Of a stretch of DNA of 64,000 bases, positions 42,470 through 50,837 are shown in pieces (positions within the stretch are counted from its first letter, which is position 1; every line of letters begins with the position of its first letter). A program made the position numbers and the translations under genes. The DNA lies in NCBI GenBank assembly GCA_046328715.1, contig JAXLWB010000054.1:1-64000 (forward strand). Reading direction: 5' to 3'. The notes below the pieces were generated by a model, which was not told the DNA's origin, ran no database searches, and worked only from the letters and a program-made list of their open reading frames with translations. Source of the stretch: JAXLWB01 sp046328715 (GTDB lineage Bacteria > Chloroflexota > Anaerolineae > Caldilineales > Caldilineaceae).

Positions 42470-44224
42470 CTACACCAACTCTCGTACTCGATCCTCAATT
42501 ACGGTGCCAGCAATCTTCATGCGATTAGGCTCCCCTTTGGCGAGGGATTCAGCGAATTTGAGGGCCTGGTTGGGCTTGATCTGGGCTGGCATGGGCGGCT
42601 CGTAGGGATCGACCACCGCTTCGATCAGTACCGGACCGGGCGTATTCAGTGCTTGGTCGAGAATAGCGCCACATTGAGTCGGATCTTCAATCGTGAAGCC
42701 GGTGCCGCCGCAGGCATAGGCGAAGGCGGCAAAGTCAATCGGCTCCAAAGTGACGCCATATTCAGGGTTGCCCAAGAAGACCATCTGTTCCCACTTGATC
42801 TGTCCTAGTGTGTTGTTCTTGATGACCACAACTTTGATCGGCAACTGATATTTGACTGCAGTCGAGAAGTCCGCCATCAACATCGAGAAGCCGCCATCAC
42901 CAACAAAAGCCACGCTTTGCCGCTCGGGATAGGCAATCTGGGCGGCGATGGCATAGGGCAGGGCACAGGCCATGGTGGCCAGATTGCCCGAGACCGAATG
43001 CATCTGTCCCCGCTTCATAGGGATATGACGTGCCCACCAGGTGGTGATGGTACCGCTGTCACAGGAGACAATCGCGTTGCTGTTGAGCCGTTTGCCCAAC
43101 TCCCAAGCTACCACCTGCGGCTTCATCGGTCGGTCTTCACGGCTGCCCCGTTCCTCCATCAATTGCCACCATTCCTGCATCCCTCGCTGGGCTTTTTCCA
43201 GGAAGCTGCGTTTTTGTTTGTATTGCAGTAGGGGAATCAAATGGCGCAGAGTTTCACGGCTGTCACCAACCAAGCCGACCTCCACTGGATAACGCAGACC
43301 GATGCGCATTGGATCGAGATCGATTTGAATGGCACGAGCTTGGTTCATCTTGGGGTAAAACTCGATGTAAGGAAATGAGGTACCGATCATCAGGAGCGTG
43401 TCGCAATTCTTCATCGCCTCTTCCGAAGGCGCTGTTCCGAGCAAGCCGATGCCACCTGTGGTATAAGGGCTGTCATCCGGTACGGTGGCCTTGCCGAGCA
43501 GCGCCTTGATGATCGGTGCGCCGAGAATGTCAGCGACATGCTCTAATTCATCGGTTGCACCCAAGGCGCCAGCCCCCACTAACATGACGACCTTTTCCCC
43601 CATATTCAAGATTTGCGCTGCCTGCTGCAAGGCACGCTCATCTGGCAGGCCAGCACTGCGGGCATAGGTGTCTGATGTGTGACGCGGAACGTTACGTTGT
43701 GAGCGTTCATCTTTGCCCATCTCCATATCCTGGATGTCGGAAGGGATAGTGATGTGGGCGACGCCACGGTACATCAGGGCAGTGCGGCAGGCCAGAGCAG
43801 TGACATTTTCGATATGCGCTGGCCCCATCACACGATTATTGTAGACAGTAACATTTTCAAACAGTTTGTCTAGCTCTACATCTTGTTGAGTGTGGGTATG
43901 GATCAAGTCATGAAAAGCCATGCCCGTGATCGCCAGGACCGGTTGCCCATCCAGTTTGGCGTCATACAAGCCATTCAGAAGATGAATCCCTCCAGGACCC
44001 GAGGTGGCCAGACAGACGCCCAATCGCCCCGTATACTTGGCGTAGGCACAGGCCATAAAGGCAGCCGATTCCTCGTGGCGTACATGGATAAAACGAATTT
44101 GCTCTTGATGAGTACGAAGCGCCTCCATTACCCCATTGATACCATCTCCAGGTAACCCAAAGACTACTTCAACGCCCCAATCGATCAGTGTTTCCACCAG
44201 CACATCTGCCGCTGTCTTTGCCAT
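42470..44224 (-). CDS. Thiamine pyrophosphate enzyme, pyruvate oxidase/acetolactate synthase-like
   Basis: A 584-residue enzyme. The N-terminal Pyr domain shows VVFGLPGDGINGVMEAL and HEESAAF with the ThDP-activating Glu near residue 51. A middle domain follows, then the C-terminal PP domain with GDGGFSMLMADFSTAV near residue 440 and the second metal ligand (VVIKNNTLGQIKWEQ). The overall pattern is closest to pyruvate oxidase/PoxB-type proteins rather than biosynthetic IlvB. It decarboxylates a 2-oxo acid; whether it makes acetate, acetyl phosphate or acetolactate is not evident. A GAGAGGGAA site precedes the ATG. Confidence 0.85.
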   Translation of the reverse strand: MAKTAADVLVETLIDWGVEVVFGLPGDGINGVMEALRTHQEQIRFIHVRHEESAAFMACAYAKYTGRLGVCLATSGPGGIHLLNGLYDAKLDGQPVLAITGMAFHDLIHTHTQQDVELDKLFENVTVYNNRVMGPAHIENVTALACRTALMYRGVAHITIPSDIQDMEMGKDERSQRNVPRHTSDTYARSAGLPDERALQQAAQILNMGEKVVMLVGAGALGATDELEHVADILGAPIIKALLGKATVPDDSPYTTGGIGLLGTAPSEEAMKNCDTLLMIGTSFPYIEFYPKMNQARAIQIDLDPMRIGLRYPVEVGLVGDSRETLRHLIPLLQYKQKRSFLEKAQRGMQEWWQLMEERGSREDRPMKPQVVAWELGKRLNSNAIVSCDSGTITTWWARHIPMKRGQMHSVSGNLATMACALPYAIAAQIAYPERQSVAFVGDGGFSMLMADFSTAVKYQLPIKVVVIKNNTLGQIKWEQMVFLGNPEYGVTLEPIDFAAFAYACGGTGFTIEDPTQCGAILDQALNTPGPVLIEAVVDPYEPPMPAQIKPNQALKFAESLAKGEPNRMKIAGTVIEDRVRELV

Positions 44225-44260
44225 AATTCCCTCTCAATTGCTCCAGCAGGTCAGTAGGTC

Positions 44261-44333
44261 AGTGGGATAATAAGTCGGTGAGCCAGTGCACGAGGACTGA
44301 CTCACTGACCTACTGACTTACTGTCCCACTGTT
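44261..44333. repeat. Imperfect inverted repeat (aggtcagt type) between genes
   Basis: cagtgggataataagtc and its neighbourhood pair with the complement near 44312-44333, and gtcagtaggtcagt words repeat within. It lies between the small membrane protein gene and the TPP enzyme gene. A terminator or short palindromic element is likely. Confidence 0.45.
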
Positions 44334-44349
44334 TTCCGTCGTTATAAGG

Positions 44350-44622
44350 TCAATCATGGCCTTCCAGCTTCACCAGTTTGTTATAAAGCCCCAGAAGTAA
44401 AAACGGGGCCGCCCATTGACCGACAAACAGACTGATATGTTTGTCCTGGCGCAGGCGCAGAATCAATGAAATTGCCATCGAGGCGAGTGCCGCCCATAAA
44501 AAGATATCGGACGGCAACTTGGCTGTTTGCTCTTCGATTGCTCGTGCCAGAGGGCCTTCACTATGCTCAGGGTTTGTATTGCGGCGGTTTTCAGTTTGAT
44601 TCATTTCGGATGCATTCATCAT
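44350..44622 (-). CDS. Small membrane protein, function unknown
   Basis: A 90-residue protein, MMNASEMNQTENRRNTNPEH, with a charged N-terminal part, two hydrophobic helices (IFLWAALASMAISLILRL and ISLFVGQWAAPFLLLGLY) and a short charged tail. The ATG at 44622 is chosen because GGAAAAG precedes it; an upstream ATG would overlap the large stem at 44640-44706. No family was recognised. Confidence 0.55.
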   Translation of the reverse strand: MMNASEMNQTENRRNTNPEHSEGPLARAIEEQTAKLPSDIFLWAALASMAISLILRLRQDKHISLFVGQWAAPFLLLGLYNKLVKLEGHD

Positions 44623-45093
44623 GTCTTTTCCTTTTTGGAGGGCATACGCTTGCTGTCCAAAAGTTGACTCGATGATTGTCATCGAGTTGAGAGAGCAAGC
44701 ATGCCCTTGATTGTTTTTTTCGCTATCAAACGAAGCACTCGAAACAAACGAAGCTTTGTTTGGAATGGAATTAGCTTACTTCACGCAGTTATTTGTAGAT
44801 ATAGGCGAAGGTATAGAGCTTGGATACAAGAGAGGAGCCCAACTACGTCGGAAGCTGAATTCCTTACGCCTTGCAAGTGAGTCATGTAAAGCAACAACCG
44901 CCATTGCTTGAAGCTTGTAAAATAACAGCCCCTGTAACCGGCTATCTATCTATTTGATGGAAAAGATAGATGTTCTCGCTTTGCAGAAATCCTATACTCA
45001 TCTCCCATCAACAGATTTTTGCAGCTCAGCCGACCCCCGACACTCTCCAAGAAACCGACCTGAACTTACTCTGAATAAACAGGAGAAGAAAAA
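44623..45093. other. Gene-free stretch with a long leader stem
   Basis: No intact gene is supported. It holds the stem-loop at 44640-44706 followed by a T-run, and the leader of the formate dehydrogenase remnant, including a still-readable AGGAGAAG ribosome site near 45080-45090. Confidence 0.5.
44640..44706. terminator. Long stem-loop with following T-run
   Basis: gggcatacgcttgct (from 44640) pairs with agcaagcatgccc (to 44706), and inner ctcgatga/tcatcgag pairs as well. A T7 run follows on the plus strand at about 44713-44720. On the minus strand it lies in the leader of the small membrane protein gene, so it could be a terminator or a leader structure. Confidence 0.45.
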
Positions 45094-45832
45094 TTGAGTG
45101 CATTTTCCCAAATCAGCCAACGAATTGCAGCATAGCCCTTCCTCAAACAATTGCGCGAGCGCGATGCACTGGCGCTGGGCGGGACTGCCCTATCGACGCG
45201 CAGCCAATCATTAAAACCTCGCACAAAGATAGCAGACAAGGTCGTGCAATCGAGCTGCCCCTATTGTGCCGTGGGCTGTGGCTAACTCTTTACCTCCAAG
45301 ATGAGAAGATTATCGACATTGAAGGCGATCCGGACTCGCCGATCTGACGCGGACGGCTCTGTCCCAAAGGCGCAGCAACCATCCAGGTGGTGACCGGCTC
45401 CACCCAGATGGTGGAAGAGATCTGCGGCTGTTGGCAGGAACTCTTTCTCAAGGTCGCCGAAACGCTCTGTGTCAACTCGGGGCGCAAGCGGACCACTGCC
45501 TTCTGTTACGTCGTCGGCTGGACCCAATATTCGGTCGGGGTGCAATATATCTGCACGGCCTCGATCATTCAGTTGCTGCTCGGCAACATCGTCGCCCAGG
45601 CGGCGGGATTCTAGCGCTGCGCGGCCACGCTTCGATCCAAGGTTCCACCGACATCCCCACCCTTTATGACTTGCTACCCGGCTATCTGGCCATGCCCAAA
45701 TCCAAGACAGATGTTTCCTTTGCGAAATATATCGAAGGCAATAAAGCCGAGCGCGGGTGGGGCGTCCCTTGCAACAAGGCAGTAGCGGGACCATATGGCG
45801 AGCAAATAAATATATCGGGCTGCTCGGGTTAG
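45094..45832 (+). pseudogene. Decayed formate dehydrogenase alpha subunit
   Basis: Fragments in two or three frames match the FdnG/FdhA family: the iron-sulfur motif SCPYCAVGCG, then IIDIEGDPDSPI and RGRLCPKGAATIQ with the fourth Cys. A jump leads to the later region LFLKVAETLCVNSG, VGWTQYSVGVQYI, IIQLLLGNI and ILALRGHASIQGSTDIPTLY with DLLPGYL. About 300 residues holding the Sec/Cys and molybdopterin site are missing between. In-frame stops occur near 45134 and after the Cys motif. The start is TTG with an AGGAG site. It is non-functional. Confidence 0.75.
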
Positions 45833-45992
45833 GGATTGCCATCCTGCCAGGCAATCGACGCAGCAAGCGCGGCGTAGCGGCTCTTCTCACCATCGTTAGT
45901 TCGCTACTGCTCCGCTATGGGTTGATGGCGGCTGGCAAGCTTCAGCACGCGATCTGCAGGCGACCTTCGAACAGCAGCGTGCCGCTCCTTGA
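45799..45992 (+). pseudogene. C-terminal remnant of an NrfD/PsrC-type membrane subunit
   Basis: A frame reading KYIGLLGLGIAILPGNRRSK then RGVAALLTIVSSLLLRYGLM, followed after a frameshift near 45940 by ASARDLQATFEQQRAAP and a stop at 45990-45992. It resembles the last helix and tail of NrfD-type quinol-interacting membrane subunits, the natural partner of formate dehydrogenase. It joins the dehydrogenase remnant directly, so a large deletion removed the genes between. Confidence 0.6.
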
Positions 45993-46297
45993 TTCCGCAC
46001 ATTTATATCCTTTTTTATACCAAAATGTGTATCCTATCTATGGCAGTTAATGGTTATTTCCTTTATGCTACAGTTATCGATTGTGGCCCAGTCACTTGGC
46101 AAAAAAGAGGGAATGTAGCTGGGAAAATCCACGCTACATAGGTCAGAGAGGAACCATCAGGTTTGGATGAAACGTTAGTAGATGAGTAGCAACAAAGCCT
46201 ATCACAACAGCCTAGCGATTCATTTGCCAGCGTTAGTTTCCAATTGGAGTAGGAGTTGTAGAAGATCTGTACGTTTCTTGTCGAATGGAGAGACACT
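45993..46297. other. Gene-free stretch
   Basis: No gene, repeat or clear hairpin was seen between the NrfD remnant and the small protein gene at 46298. Confidence 0.4.
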
Positions 46298-46546
46298 ATG
46301 AACAAGCTACAAATTTTAGGGCGTGAAGGTCATCGAGAGCTCGTGTGGGATCCTGAAGAAGTCGACGCAGGCGAAACAGAAGCACTGGAAGTGATTGCCG
46401 AAGCAGAACGGATTGTCGAGAGAGCGCTCACAAGTGGCCATTTGGCCGTGCGCATTGACGAACCAGAAGCGCCAGCCCAACGCATCGAAAAATTTGATTA
46501 CAAAGCTCCTCGCACTGTCCTTGTTCCACCGATCGCCGGGGGATAG
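46298..46546 (+). CDS. Small acidic protein, function unknown
   Basis: An 82-residue protein, MNKLQILGREGHRELVWDPE, with an acidic helical middle (EALEVIAEAERIVERALTSG) and a C-terminal KFDYKAPRTVLVPPIAGG. TGGAGAGA lies eight bases before the ATG. The WDPE...AEAERIVERAL part suggests a small binding or regulatory domain, but I recognise no family. Confidence 0.5.
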   Translation: MNKLQILGREGHRELVWDPEEVDAGETEALEVIAEAERIVERALTSGHLAVRIDEPEAPAQRIEKFDYKAPRTVLVPPIAGG

Positions 46547-46937
46547 TAGGTGCTTGACTAAGCTGAGTCTATCTTTCGATTGCCTTTTGCAGTTGAAAGA
46601 TCTGCACAGTTTGGGCCTTACTGTGGATTGTGTGAACTCTGCCCAAGAGCTTTACTACACTCTACAAGAAGACGGTCTAGCCTATGCCCGCACCAAGACG
46701 ACTTCAAAATCAAAAGTATTCCAATGAAATCGCTTGAGCTATTGCAAAAGGCGTTGGAACTGGGCTATTTATTTTTTGCAATGGACCTAGCAGACCGTTT
46801 TCTTATCTTCTTCCTTTCCTCATTCCCATCAATGTAGCTCTTTCCTGCACAACAGCTACGCACCCAGCGACCAGCCAAGCCACAGATTTACATTGAATTG
46901 GATTATGGGATTTTAGGACGCAAGGAGGGAATGTACG
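46547..46937. other. Gene-free stretch
   Basis: No supported gene. A 37-codon frame near 46724 has a hydrophobic end but no ribosome site. An AAGGAGGG site just before 46938 belongs to the next gene. Confidence 0.35.
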
Positions 46938-47396
46938 ATGAATCTCCCTTTGGTTGTAATGTTGGTTGTACTTGCTGCCACATTTCTGTTCTTCTTAACG
47001 AGAAGCCGTCCAGGCAGAAGAGCACTACGCTGGATGCAATCTTTTTACCGTTTTCAAGCGACAGAAGAAGCAGAAGCGCGTGCAGAGTCACTGTTGCGGA
47101 ACAGCCTCACCCATGAAGAATATAACAGCCTGCAGCATGACGGCTTTCTGCCAGTGGCCAGTCGGCTTTATCCGGATCGTATCTATCACGTGCCGCGTGA
47201 TAGACGACGCGTCAGTGTCTATCAGGTCGTGCCCAATCACCCCAAGCCCTACTATCGAAAGCTCGGCGAACTCTGTTTGATCCCATGCATCCAGGTTCCC
47301 GATGCCGATGTGGTCCTCACCCACAAATGGCTACTGGAAGCAGATGAGCGCACCTACCTAGCGACTGCCAATTGGATTGCCTCGATGTACCCGTAA
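46938..47396 (+). CDS. Membrane-anchored protein of unknown function
   Basis: A 152-residue protein. One N-terminal helix (LPLVVMLVVLAATFLFFL) anchors a cytoplasmic or exported domain of about 130 residues containing LTHEEYNSLQHDGFLPVAS, RLYPDRIYHVPRDRRRVSVY and DADVVLTHKWLLEADERTYL. AAGGAGGGAA precedes the ATG. No family was recognised. Confidence 0.55.
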   Translation: MNLPLVVMLVVLAATFLFFLTRSRPGRRALRWMQSFYRFQATEEAEARAESLLRNSLTHEEYNSLQHDGFLPVASRLYPDRIYHVPRDRRRVSVYQVVPNHPKPYYRKLGELCLIPCIQVPDADVVLTHKWLLEADERTYLATANWIASMYP

Positions 47397-47445
47397 ATGC
47401 TCCTATTGCTACTTTAGAATTTGTACACGGAAATAGCACATAGAA

Positions 47446-47505
47446 AATGCGGTTTTTAGGCTATGTCATGCAACGCTGCATTACCTTTAGCCTAAAAACC
47501 GCATT
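47446..47505. terminator. Perfect 17-bp inverted repeat between convergent genes
   Basis: aatgcggtttttaggct (47446-47462) and agcctaaaaaccgcatt (47489-47505) are perfectly complementary. It separates the plus-strand membrane protein gene from the minus-strand ChaB gene and carries internal T/A runs; a bidirectional terminator is likely. Confidence 0.7.
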
Positions 47506-47540
47506 GAGAAAGTCAAGGGCACTAGTTGTGAGTAGAGCGG

Positions 47541-47777
47541 TCAGGAACCACCTTTGCGCACCCACTTGCCGGTGTCATTCTTTTCGTACATATGTTTGAC
47601 GGCAGCCCAAGCCACCCGGTGGGAGGTTTCTTCACGAGAAGCGTCACCACGCCGGTCGTCGGCATCTTTGTACTCGTCCCAGGCGTGGTTGTAGGCTTCC
47701 TTGTAAATTTCCTGCGCATGTTTGGGCAGATTGTCTTTGACTGAATCTGGCAATTCGTTCAATTCTTGGTACGGCAT
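47541..47777 (-). CDS. chaB: ChaB family protein
   Basis: A 78-residue protein matching ChaB: MPYQELNELPDSVKDNLPKH, AQEIYKEAYNHAWDEYKDAD, then SHRVAWAAVKHMYEKND. The ATG at 47777 follows TGGAGAAAA; an upstream ATG at 47801 adds eight residues without family match. ChaB was named as a regulator of the ChaA cation transporter in E. coli; its role elsewhere is uncertain and it often accompanies stress genes, as here. Confidence 0.88.
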   Translation of the reverse strand: MPYQELNELPDSVKDNLPKHAQEIYKEAYNHAWDEYKDADDRRGDASREETSHRVAWAAVKHMYEKNDTGKWVRKGGS

Positions 47778-47842
47778 ACTGTTTTCTCCAATCCAGACCA
47801 ACTCATTCGCTGGTCTCCAGGTAAACCGTCATAGTTTCTATG

Positions 47843-47894
47843 ATGCGTGATGCGTGAATTTTCGCTAGCAATTCACGCATCACGTATCACGCAT
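47843..47894. terminator. Hairpin between ChaB and duplicated-module gene
   Basis: atgcgtgatgcgtgaatt (from 47843) pairs with aattcacgcat plus cacgtatcacgcat (to 47894), with an extra unit in the right arm. It lies between two minus-strand genes and probably terminates the upstream transcript. Confidence 0.55.
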
Positions 47895-47927
47895 GCTTTA
47901 GGCATCGCTCATTCACTCCAGAACAGA

Positions 47928-48551
47928 TCACGATGAAGATTTGGCGCGATTGTGCACCTCTTCCCAGGCATGTTGTACGGCGTCGCGGTAATCTTCCCAC
48001 ATGAAACGGCTGTGATACTCACTCTCCCACAAGGCACGTACATCGGGCTCCACAGAGGTCCACGGGCTGAGATGATTGGCAGGGTCGATTGCCAGATTGT
48101 AGCCGTAATTGTAGAGCGGCACGTAATTCTCGAAATTCTCTCCTGAGTCTTGAAACCTGGTATTGTAGTGTTCCAAGAAAGCAGGCTGTAGATCATTCAT
48201 CTGCTCCTCATGGTGGACACGCAATCGCTCCGGATCACGCTCTTCCACCCAGCCGTAGTGAACCGCATCAGCCACTTCGCCCCAGGGGATCGAGCTACTC
48301 GACGCCCAATACTCCTTGGCATCTTGTTCTACTTTGGACCAGTCTGTCCCAGCACTCTCTTCGCCCAATTCAAAGCCGTAGCGATAAGCAGGTGCGTAAA
48401 ACGCATCGTATTCATGTTCACTGTTGGCATAATTCAGTTGATAGTGGCGACGGAAACTTGCATCATGAAGGTTGTAGTTGTCTTTGCTTGTGTGAAAGTC
48501 CTCTTGAGTCATTGCTGGCGCAACTTCTGGAGATTGAGTACGGTTTTCCAT
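47928..48551 (-). CDS. Protein with two tandem ~70-residue modules, function unknown
   Basis: A 207-residue protein. Two related modules are visible: FRRHYQLNYANSEHEYDAFY...PAYRYGFELG with WSKVEQDAKEYW and WGEVADAVHYGWVE, and FLEHYNTRFQDSGENFENYV...PLYNYGYNLA with WTSVEPDVRALWE and WEDYRDAVQHAWEE. Each has the pattern FxxHY - YxPxYxYG - W/DxxV - AVxxxW. The ATG at 48551 follows AAAGGAGAG. It is rich in Asp/Glu and aromatic residues and lacks signal or membrane segments. Its neighbours ChaB, PRC-barrel and DUF3618-type genes suggest a stress role. Confidence 0.6.
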   Translation of the reverse strand: MENRTQSPEVAPAMTQEDFHTSKDNYNLHDASFRRHYQLNYANSEHEYDAFYAPAYRYGFELGEESAGTDWSKVEQDAKEYWASSSSIPWGEVADAVHYGWVEERDPERLRVHHEEQMNDLQPAFLEHYNTRFQDSGENFENYVPLYNYGYNLAIDPANHLSPWTSVEPDVRALWESEYHSRFMWEDYRDAVQHAWEEVHNRAKSSS

Positions 48552-48827
48552 AGTTCTCTCCTTTACAAAAATGTTTTTATCATCGATATAGTCCATCCTA
48601 CCAAGGTCACTTTACTCTACCCTTTTTACAATCTCCATAGACGATTCACACGCAGTGGATACAAAATACGGTACAAAATTTGTTTTGCATGGCGCACAGC
48701 AACTTTTATGCTTACTCTTTCCTAACTGTGCCATCAACTGTACCTACAACCTATGACAAAGTAGATAGACAGAGCGCAAAGATCCGGTAACCTGTAGAAA
48801 GCAATTTTCCAGAAAAAGGAGCAGGCG

Positions 48828-50006
48828 ATGACTCAGTACAAATATCTGATTGTCGGCGGAGGCATGGCTGCTAATGCGGCGATTCAAGGAATTCGCAGTC
48901 TGGATCGACAAGGATCGATTGGAGTCATTACAGCAGAGGCCGATCCACCCTACGACCGGCCACCCCTTTCTAAGGGACTTTGGAAAGGTGACACTTCGCT
49001 CGACGAGATCGTACATCCCGCCTCGGACGGGGTCATCTTCCATCACAATCGGCGTGCAGAGATGATTCATATCGCGCAGCGTATGGTCGAAGATGATCAG
49101 GCGCAGGGCTATGAGTATGAAAAGTTGCTTCTTGCCACAGGCGGCACTCCAAAACGGTTGCCCTTTGACCAGAATGGAGAGATCCTTTACTACCGCACGT
49201 TGCAAGACTACCACCGCCTGCGCGAGTTGAGCGAGCAATATGATCGCTTCGCCGTGATCGGTGGCAGCTTTATTGGCTCGGAACTGGCAGCGGCGCTGGC
49301 ACTCAACGGGAAAGAGGTGAGCATGATTTTCCCCGAAGGTAGCCTCTGTGCTCAGCTCTTGCCACCAGATGTCAGTGGTTATCTTAACCGTTATTACGAA
49401 AGCAAAGGGGTGAGGCTCAATGCCAATACCCCGCTCAAGGGCATGGAAGGCAAGCTTGGCAATTATCTGCTACACACCGCCTTCAACGAGGAGATCTCAG
49501 CCGAAGTGGTCGTCGCAGGCATCGGCATCCAGCCCAATACCGAACTGGCCGAGAGAGCGAGTTTGCGTGTGGGAGACGGGGTAATGGTCAATACAGGGTT
49601 ACAAACCAGCGACCCTGACATTTATGCGGCGGGTGATATCGCCAACTTTGAAGATGCCCTGCTCAAAGAACGTCGCCGCGTAGAACATGAAGATAATGCC
49701 AAAGTTATGGGCGAGGCGGCCGGGCGTGCCATGACTGGTGCAAAGATTGACTATACGCATTCACCGATGTTCTACTCCGACCTCTTCGACATCGGATATG
49801 AGGCTGTAGGCAAGCTCGGTGTTGCTTTGGAGGTCTACGCCGACTGGCAAGATGAATACGCTAAGGGTGTTATCTACTATTTGGATGCTGGCCGTCTGCG
49901 CGGTGTTTTACTTTGGAATGTTTGGGACCAGCTAGATCGTGCGCGGGAATTGATCCGCAGCAACCACATCTGGCAACTGGATGAATTACAAGGGCAAATT
50001 GCCTAA
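48828..50006 (+). CDS. FAD-dependent NAD(P)H oxidoreductase, ferredoxin reductase-like
   Basis: A 392-residue flavoprotein. The FAD-binding GGGMAANAA lies at residues 10-18, the NAD-binding IGGSFIGSELAAAL at about 142-155, and a second FAD signature ASDPDIYAAGDIANFED-like stretch follows before a C-terminal reductase domain. It resembles rubredoxin/ferredoxin reductases and Nox-type proteins. The electron acceptor is not evident. AAAAGGAGCAGGCG precedes the ATG. It is followed after 44 bases by the PRC-barrel gene on the same strand. Confidence 0.87.
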   Translation: MTQYKYLIVGGGMAANAAIQGIRSLDRQGSIGVITAEADPPYDRPPLSKGLWKGDTSLDEIVHPASDGVIFHHNRRAEMIHIAQRMVEDDQAQGYEYEKLLLATGGTPKRLPFDQNGEILYYRTLQDYHRLRELSEQYDRFAVIGGSFIGSELAAALALNGKEVSMIFPEGSLCAQLLPPDVSGYLNRYYESKGVRLNANTPLKGMEGKLGNYLLHTAFNEEISAEVVVAGIGIQPNTELAERASLRVGDGVMVNTGLQTSDPDIYAAGDIANFEDALLKERRRVEHEDNAKVMGEAAGRAMTGAKIDYTHSPMFYSDLFDIGYEAVGKLGVALEVYADWQDEYAKGVIYYLDAGRLRGVLLWNVWDQLDRARELIRSNHIWQLDELQGQIA

Positions 50007-50050
50007 ACTCCACTTTTCATTCAGAGCAGAGTATAAAAAGGAGAGGAACT

Positions 50051-50479
50051 ATGGCTCAGCAGAGCGCAGAGGATATCCAATTTCGTGCGTTAGAAGATCT
50101 GCGTAACTTCACCATTGATGCCAACGATGGCGAGATTGGACGGATTAAAGATCTGGTCTTTTCCCCTTCCGATTGGGTGATTCGTTATATGGTGGTGGAT
50201 ACGGGAAACTGGCTGGTTGGCAAGAAGGTCCTTCTCTCGCGAGAGTGGATTCAACGAATCGATTGGGAGAAGAAGCATGTAAGCGTCTCTATCACCAAGG
50301 CTCAGGTGAAGGAAAGCCCAACCCTTGATGCAGTCAATAAGCTTGATCGAGACTTTGAAGAACGCATCTACACCTACTATCAGCGTCCCCACTATTGGAT
50401 TGAAGACTCGAAGGTTGACGAAGCTTCGTGGGAATCGTTCCCTGCCAGCGATCCGCCGGCGACACACTCGGTAGCATAA
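50051..50479 (+). CDS. PRC-barrel domain protein
   Basis: A 142-residue protein. The N-terminal ~75 residues form a PRC-barrel: FRALEDLRNFTIDANDGEIG, RIKDLVFSPSDWVIRYMVVD and LSREWIQRIDWEKKHVSVSI. The C-terminal part (YYQRPHYWIEDSKVDEASWE) is common in PRC proteins of stress operons. AAGGAGAGGAACT precedes the ATG. Members tether RNA or membranes in various systems; no specific role can be assigned. Confidence 0.88.
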   Translation: MAQQSAEDIQFRALEDLRNFTIDANDGEIGRIKDLVFSPSDWVIRYMVVDTGNWLVGKKVLLSREWIQRIDWEKKHVSVSITKAQVKESPTLDAVNKLDRDFEERIYTYYQRPHYWIEDSKVDEASWESFPASDPPATHSVA

Positions 50480-50484
50480 AGTCG

Positions 50485-50621
50485 CTAGTGCATGATTAAC
50501 AGAGTAATTTTGCAATCTTCCGGGAAGGATCTATATATGAGCAGGTCTGTAGCTACAGCCTTCCCGGAAGACGATTGACACGGAAGACGATTGACAAACT
50601 GCTTTGTTAAAGTGGCACTAG
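50485..50621 (+). mobile_element. MITE-like 137-bp element, long copy of hairpin family
   Basis: Begins ctagtgcatgattaac and ends gttaaagtggcactag, giving imperfect terminal inverted repeats (12 of 16 positions). The hairpin core is at 50517-50570. It matches the element at 6622-6742 in reverse orientation nearly end to end. The extra 16 bases are explained by a direct duplication of cggaagacgattgaca at 50565-50580 and 50581-50596. There is no coding capacity. Confidence 0.6.
50517..50570. repeat. 54-bp hairpin core
   Basis: Arms 50517-50528 and 50559-50570 are perfect 12-bp inverted repeats around a variable centre, as in the other copies at 6657, 10436 and 28671. Confidence 0.7.
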
Positions 50622-50705
50622 GTATGCCTTCGCAAAGAATAGCTAGCTCCTCAGGAGCGTTGTGTTCCGGTTGAACCGAAAAAATTCAAAAACCCCGCAG
50701 CCAAT

Positions 50706-50776
50706 TTGTCATTCCCGTATGGAATCTCCAACGAACTCTGTCACTGAACGCTGAAGACTCCATACGGGAATGACAA
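50706..50776. repeat. Perfect 17-bp inverted repeat
   Basis: ttgtcattcccgtatgg (50706-50722) and ccatacgggaatgacaa (50760-50776) are exact complements, 37 bases apart. It lies between the converging PRC-barrel gene and the stress operon. Terminator or short palindromic element. Confidence 0.6.
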
Positions 50777-50837
50777 GTTAATCTTTCAGGAAGGGTCGGC
50801 ACAGTTAGTTTCTTAGCTGAGAGAATCTGCTCCTGCT

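Larger units (their letters stand above)
50480..50837. other. Gene-free stretch with two palindromic elements
   Basis: No gene. It contains the long copy of the hairpin family (50485-50621) and the perfect inverted repeat at 50706-50776. Confidence 0.6.

Noticed and set aside
45282..45893. 203-residue minus-strand frame
   Set aside because: It is the complement of the decayed formate dehydrogenase remnant, whose plus-strand pieces match a known family.
46724..46837. 37-codon plus-strand frame with hydrophobic end
   Set aside because: No ribosome site and no conserved feature; chance frame most likely.
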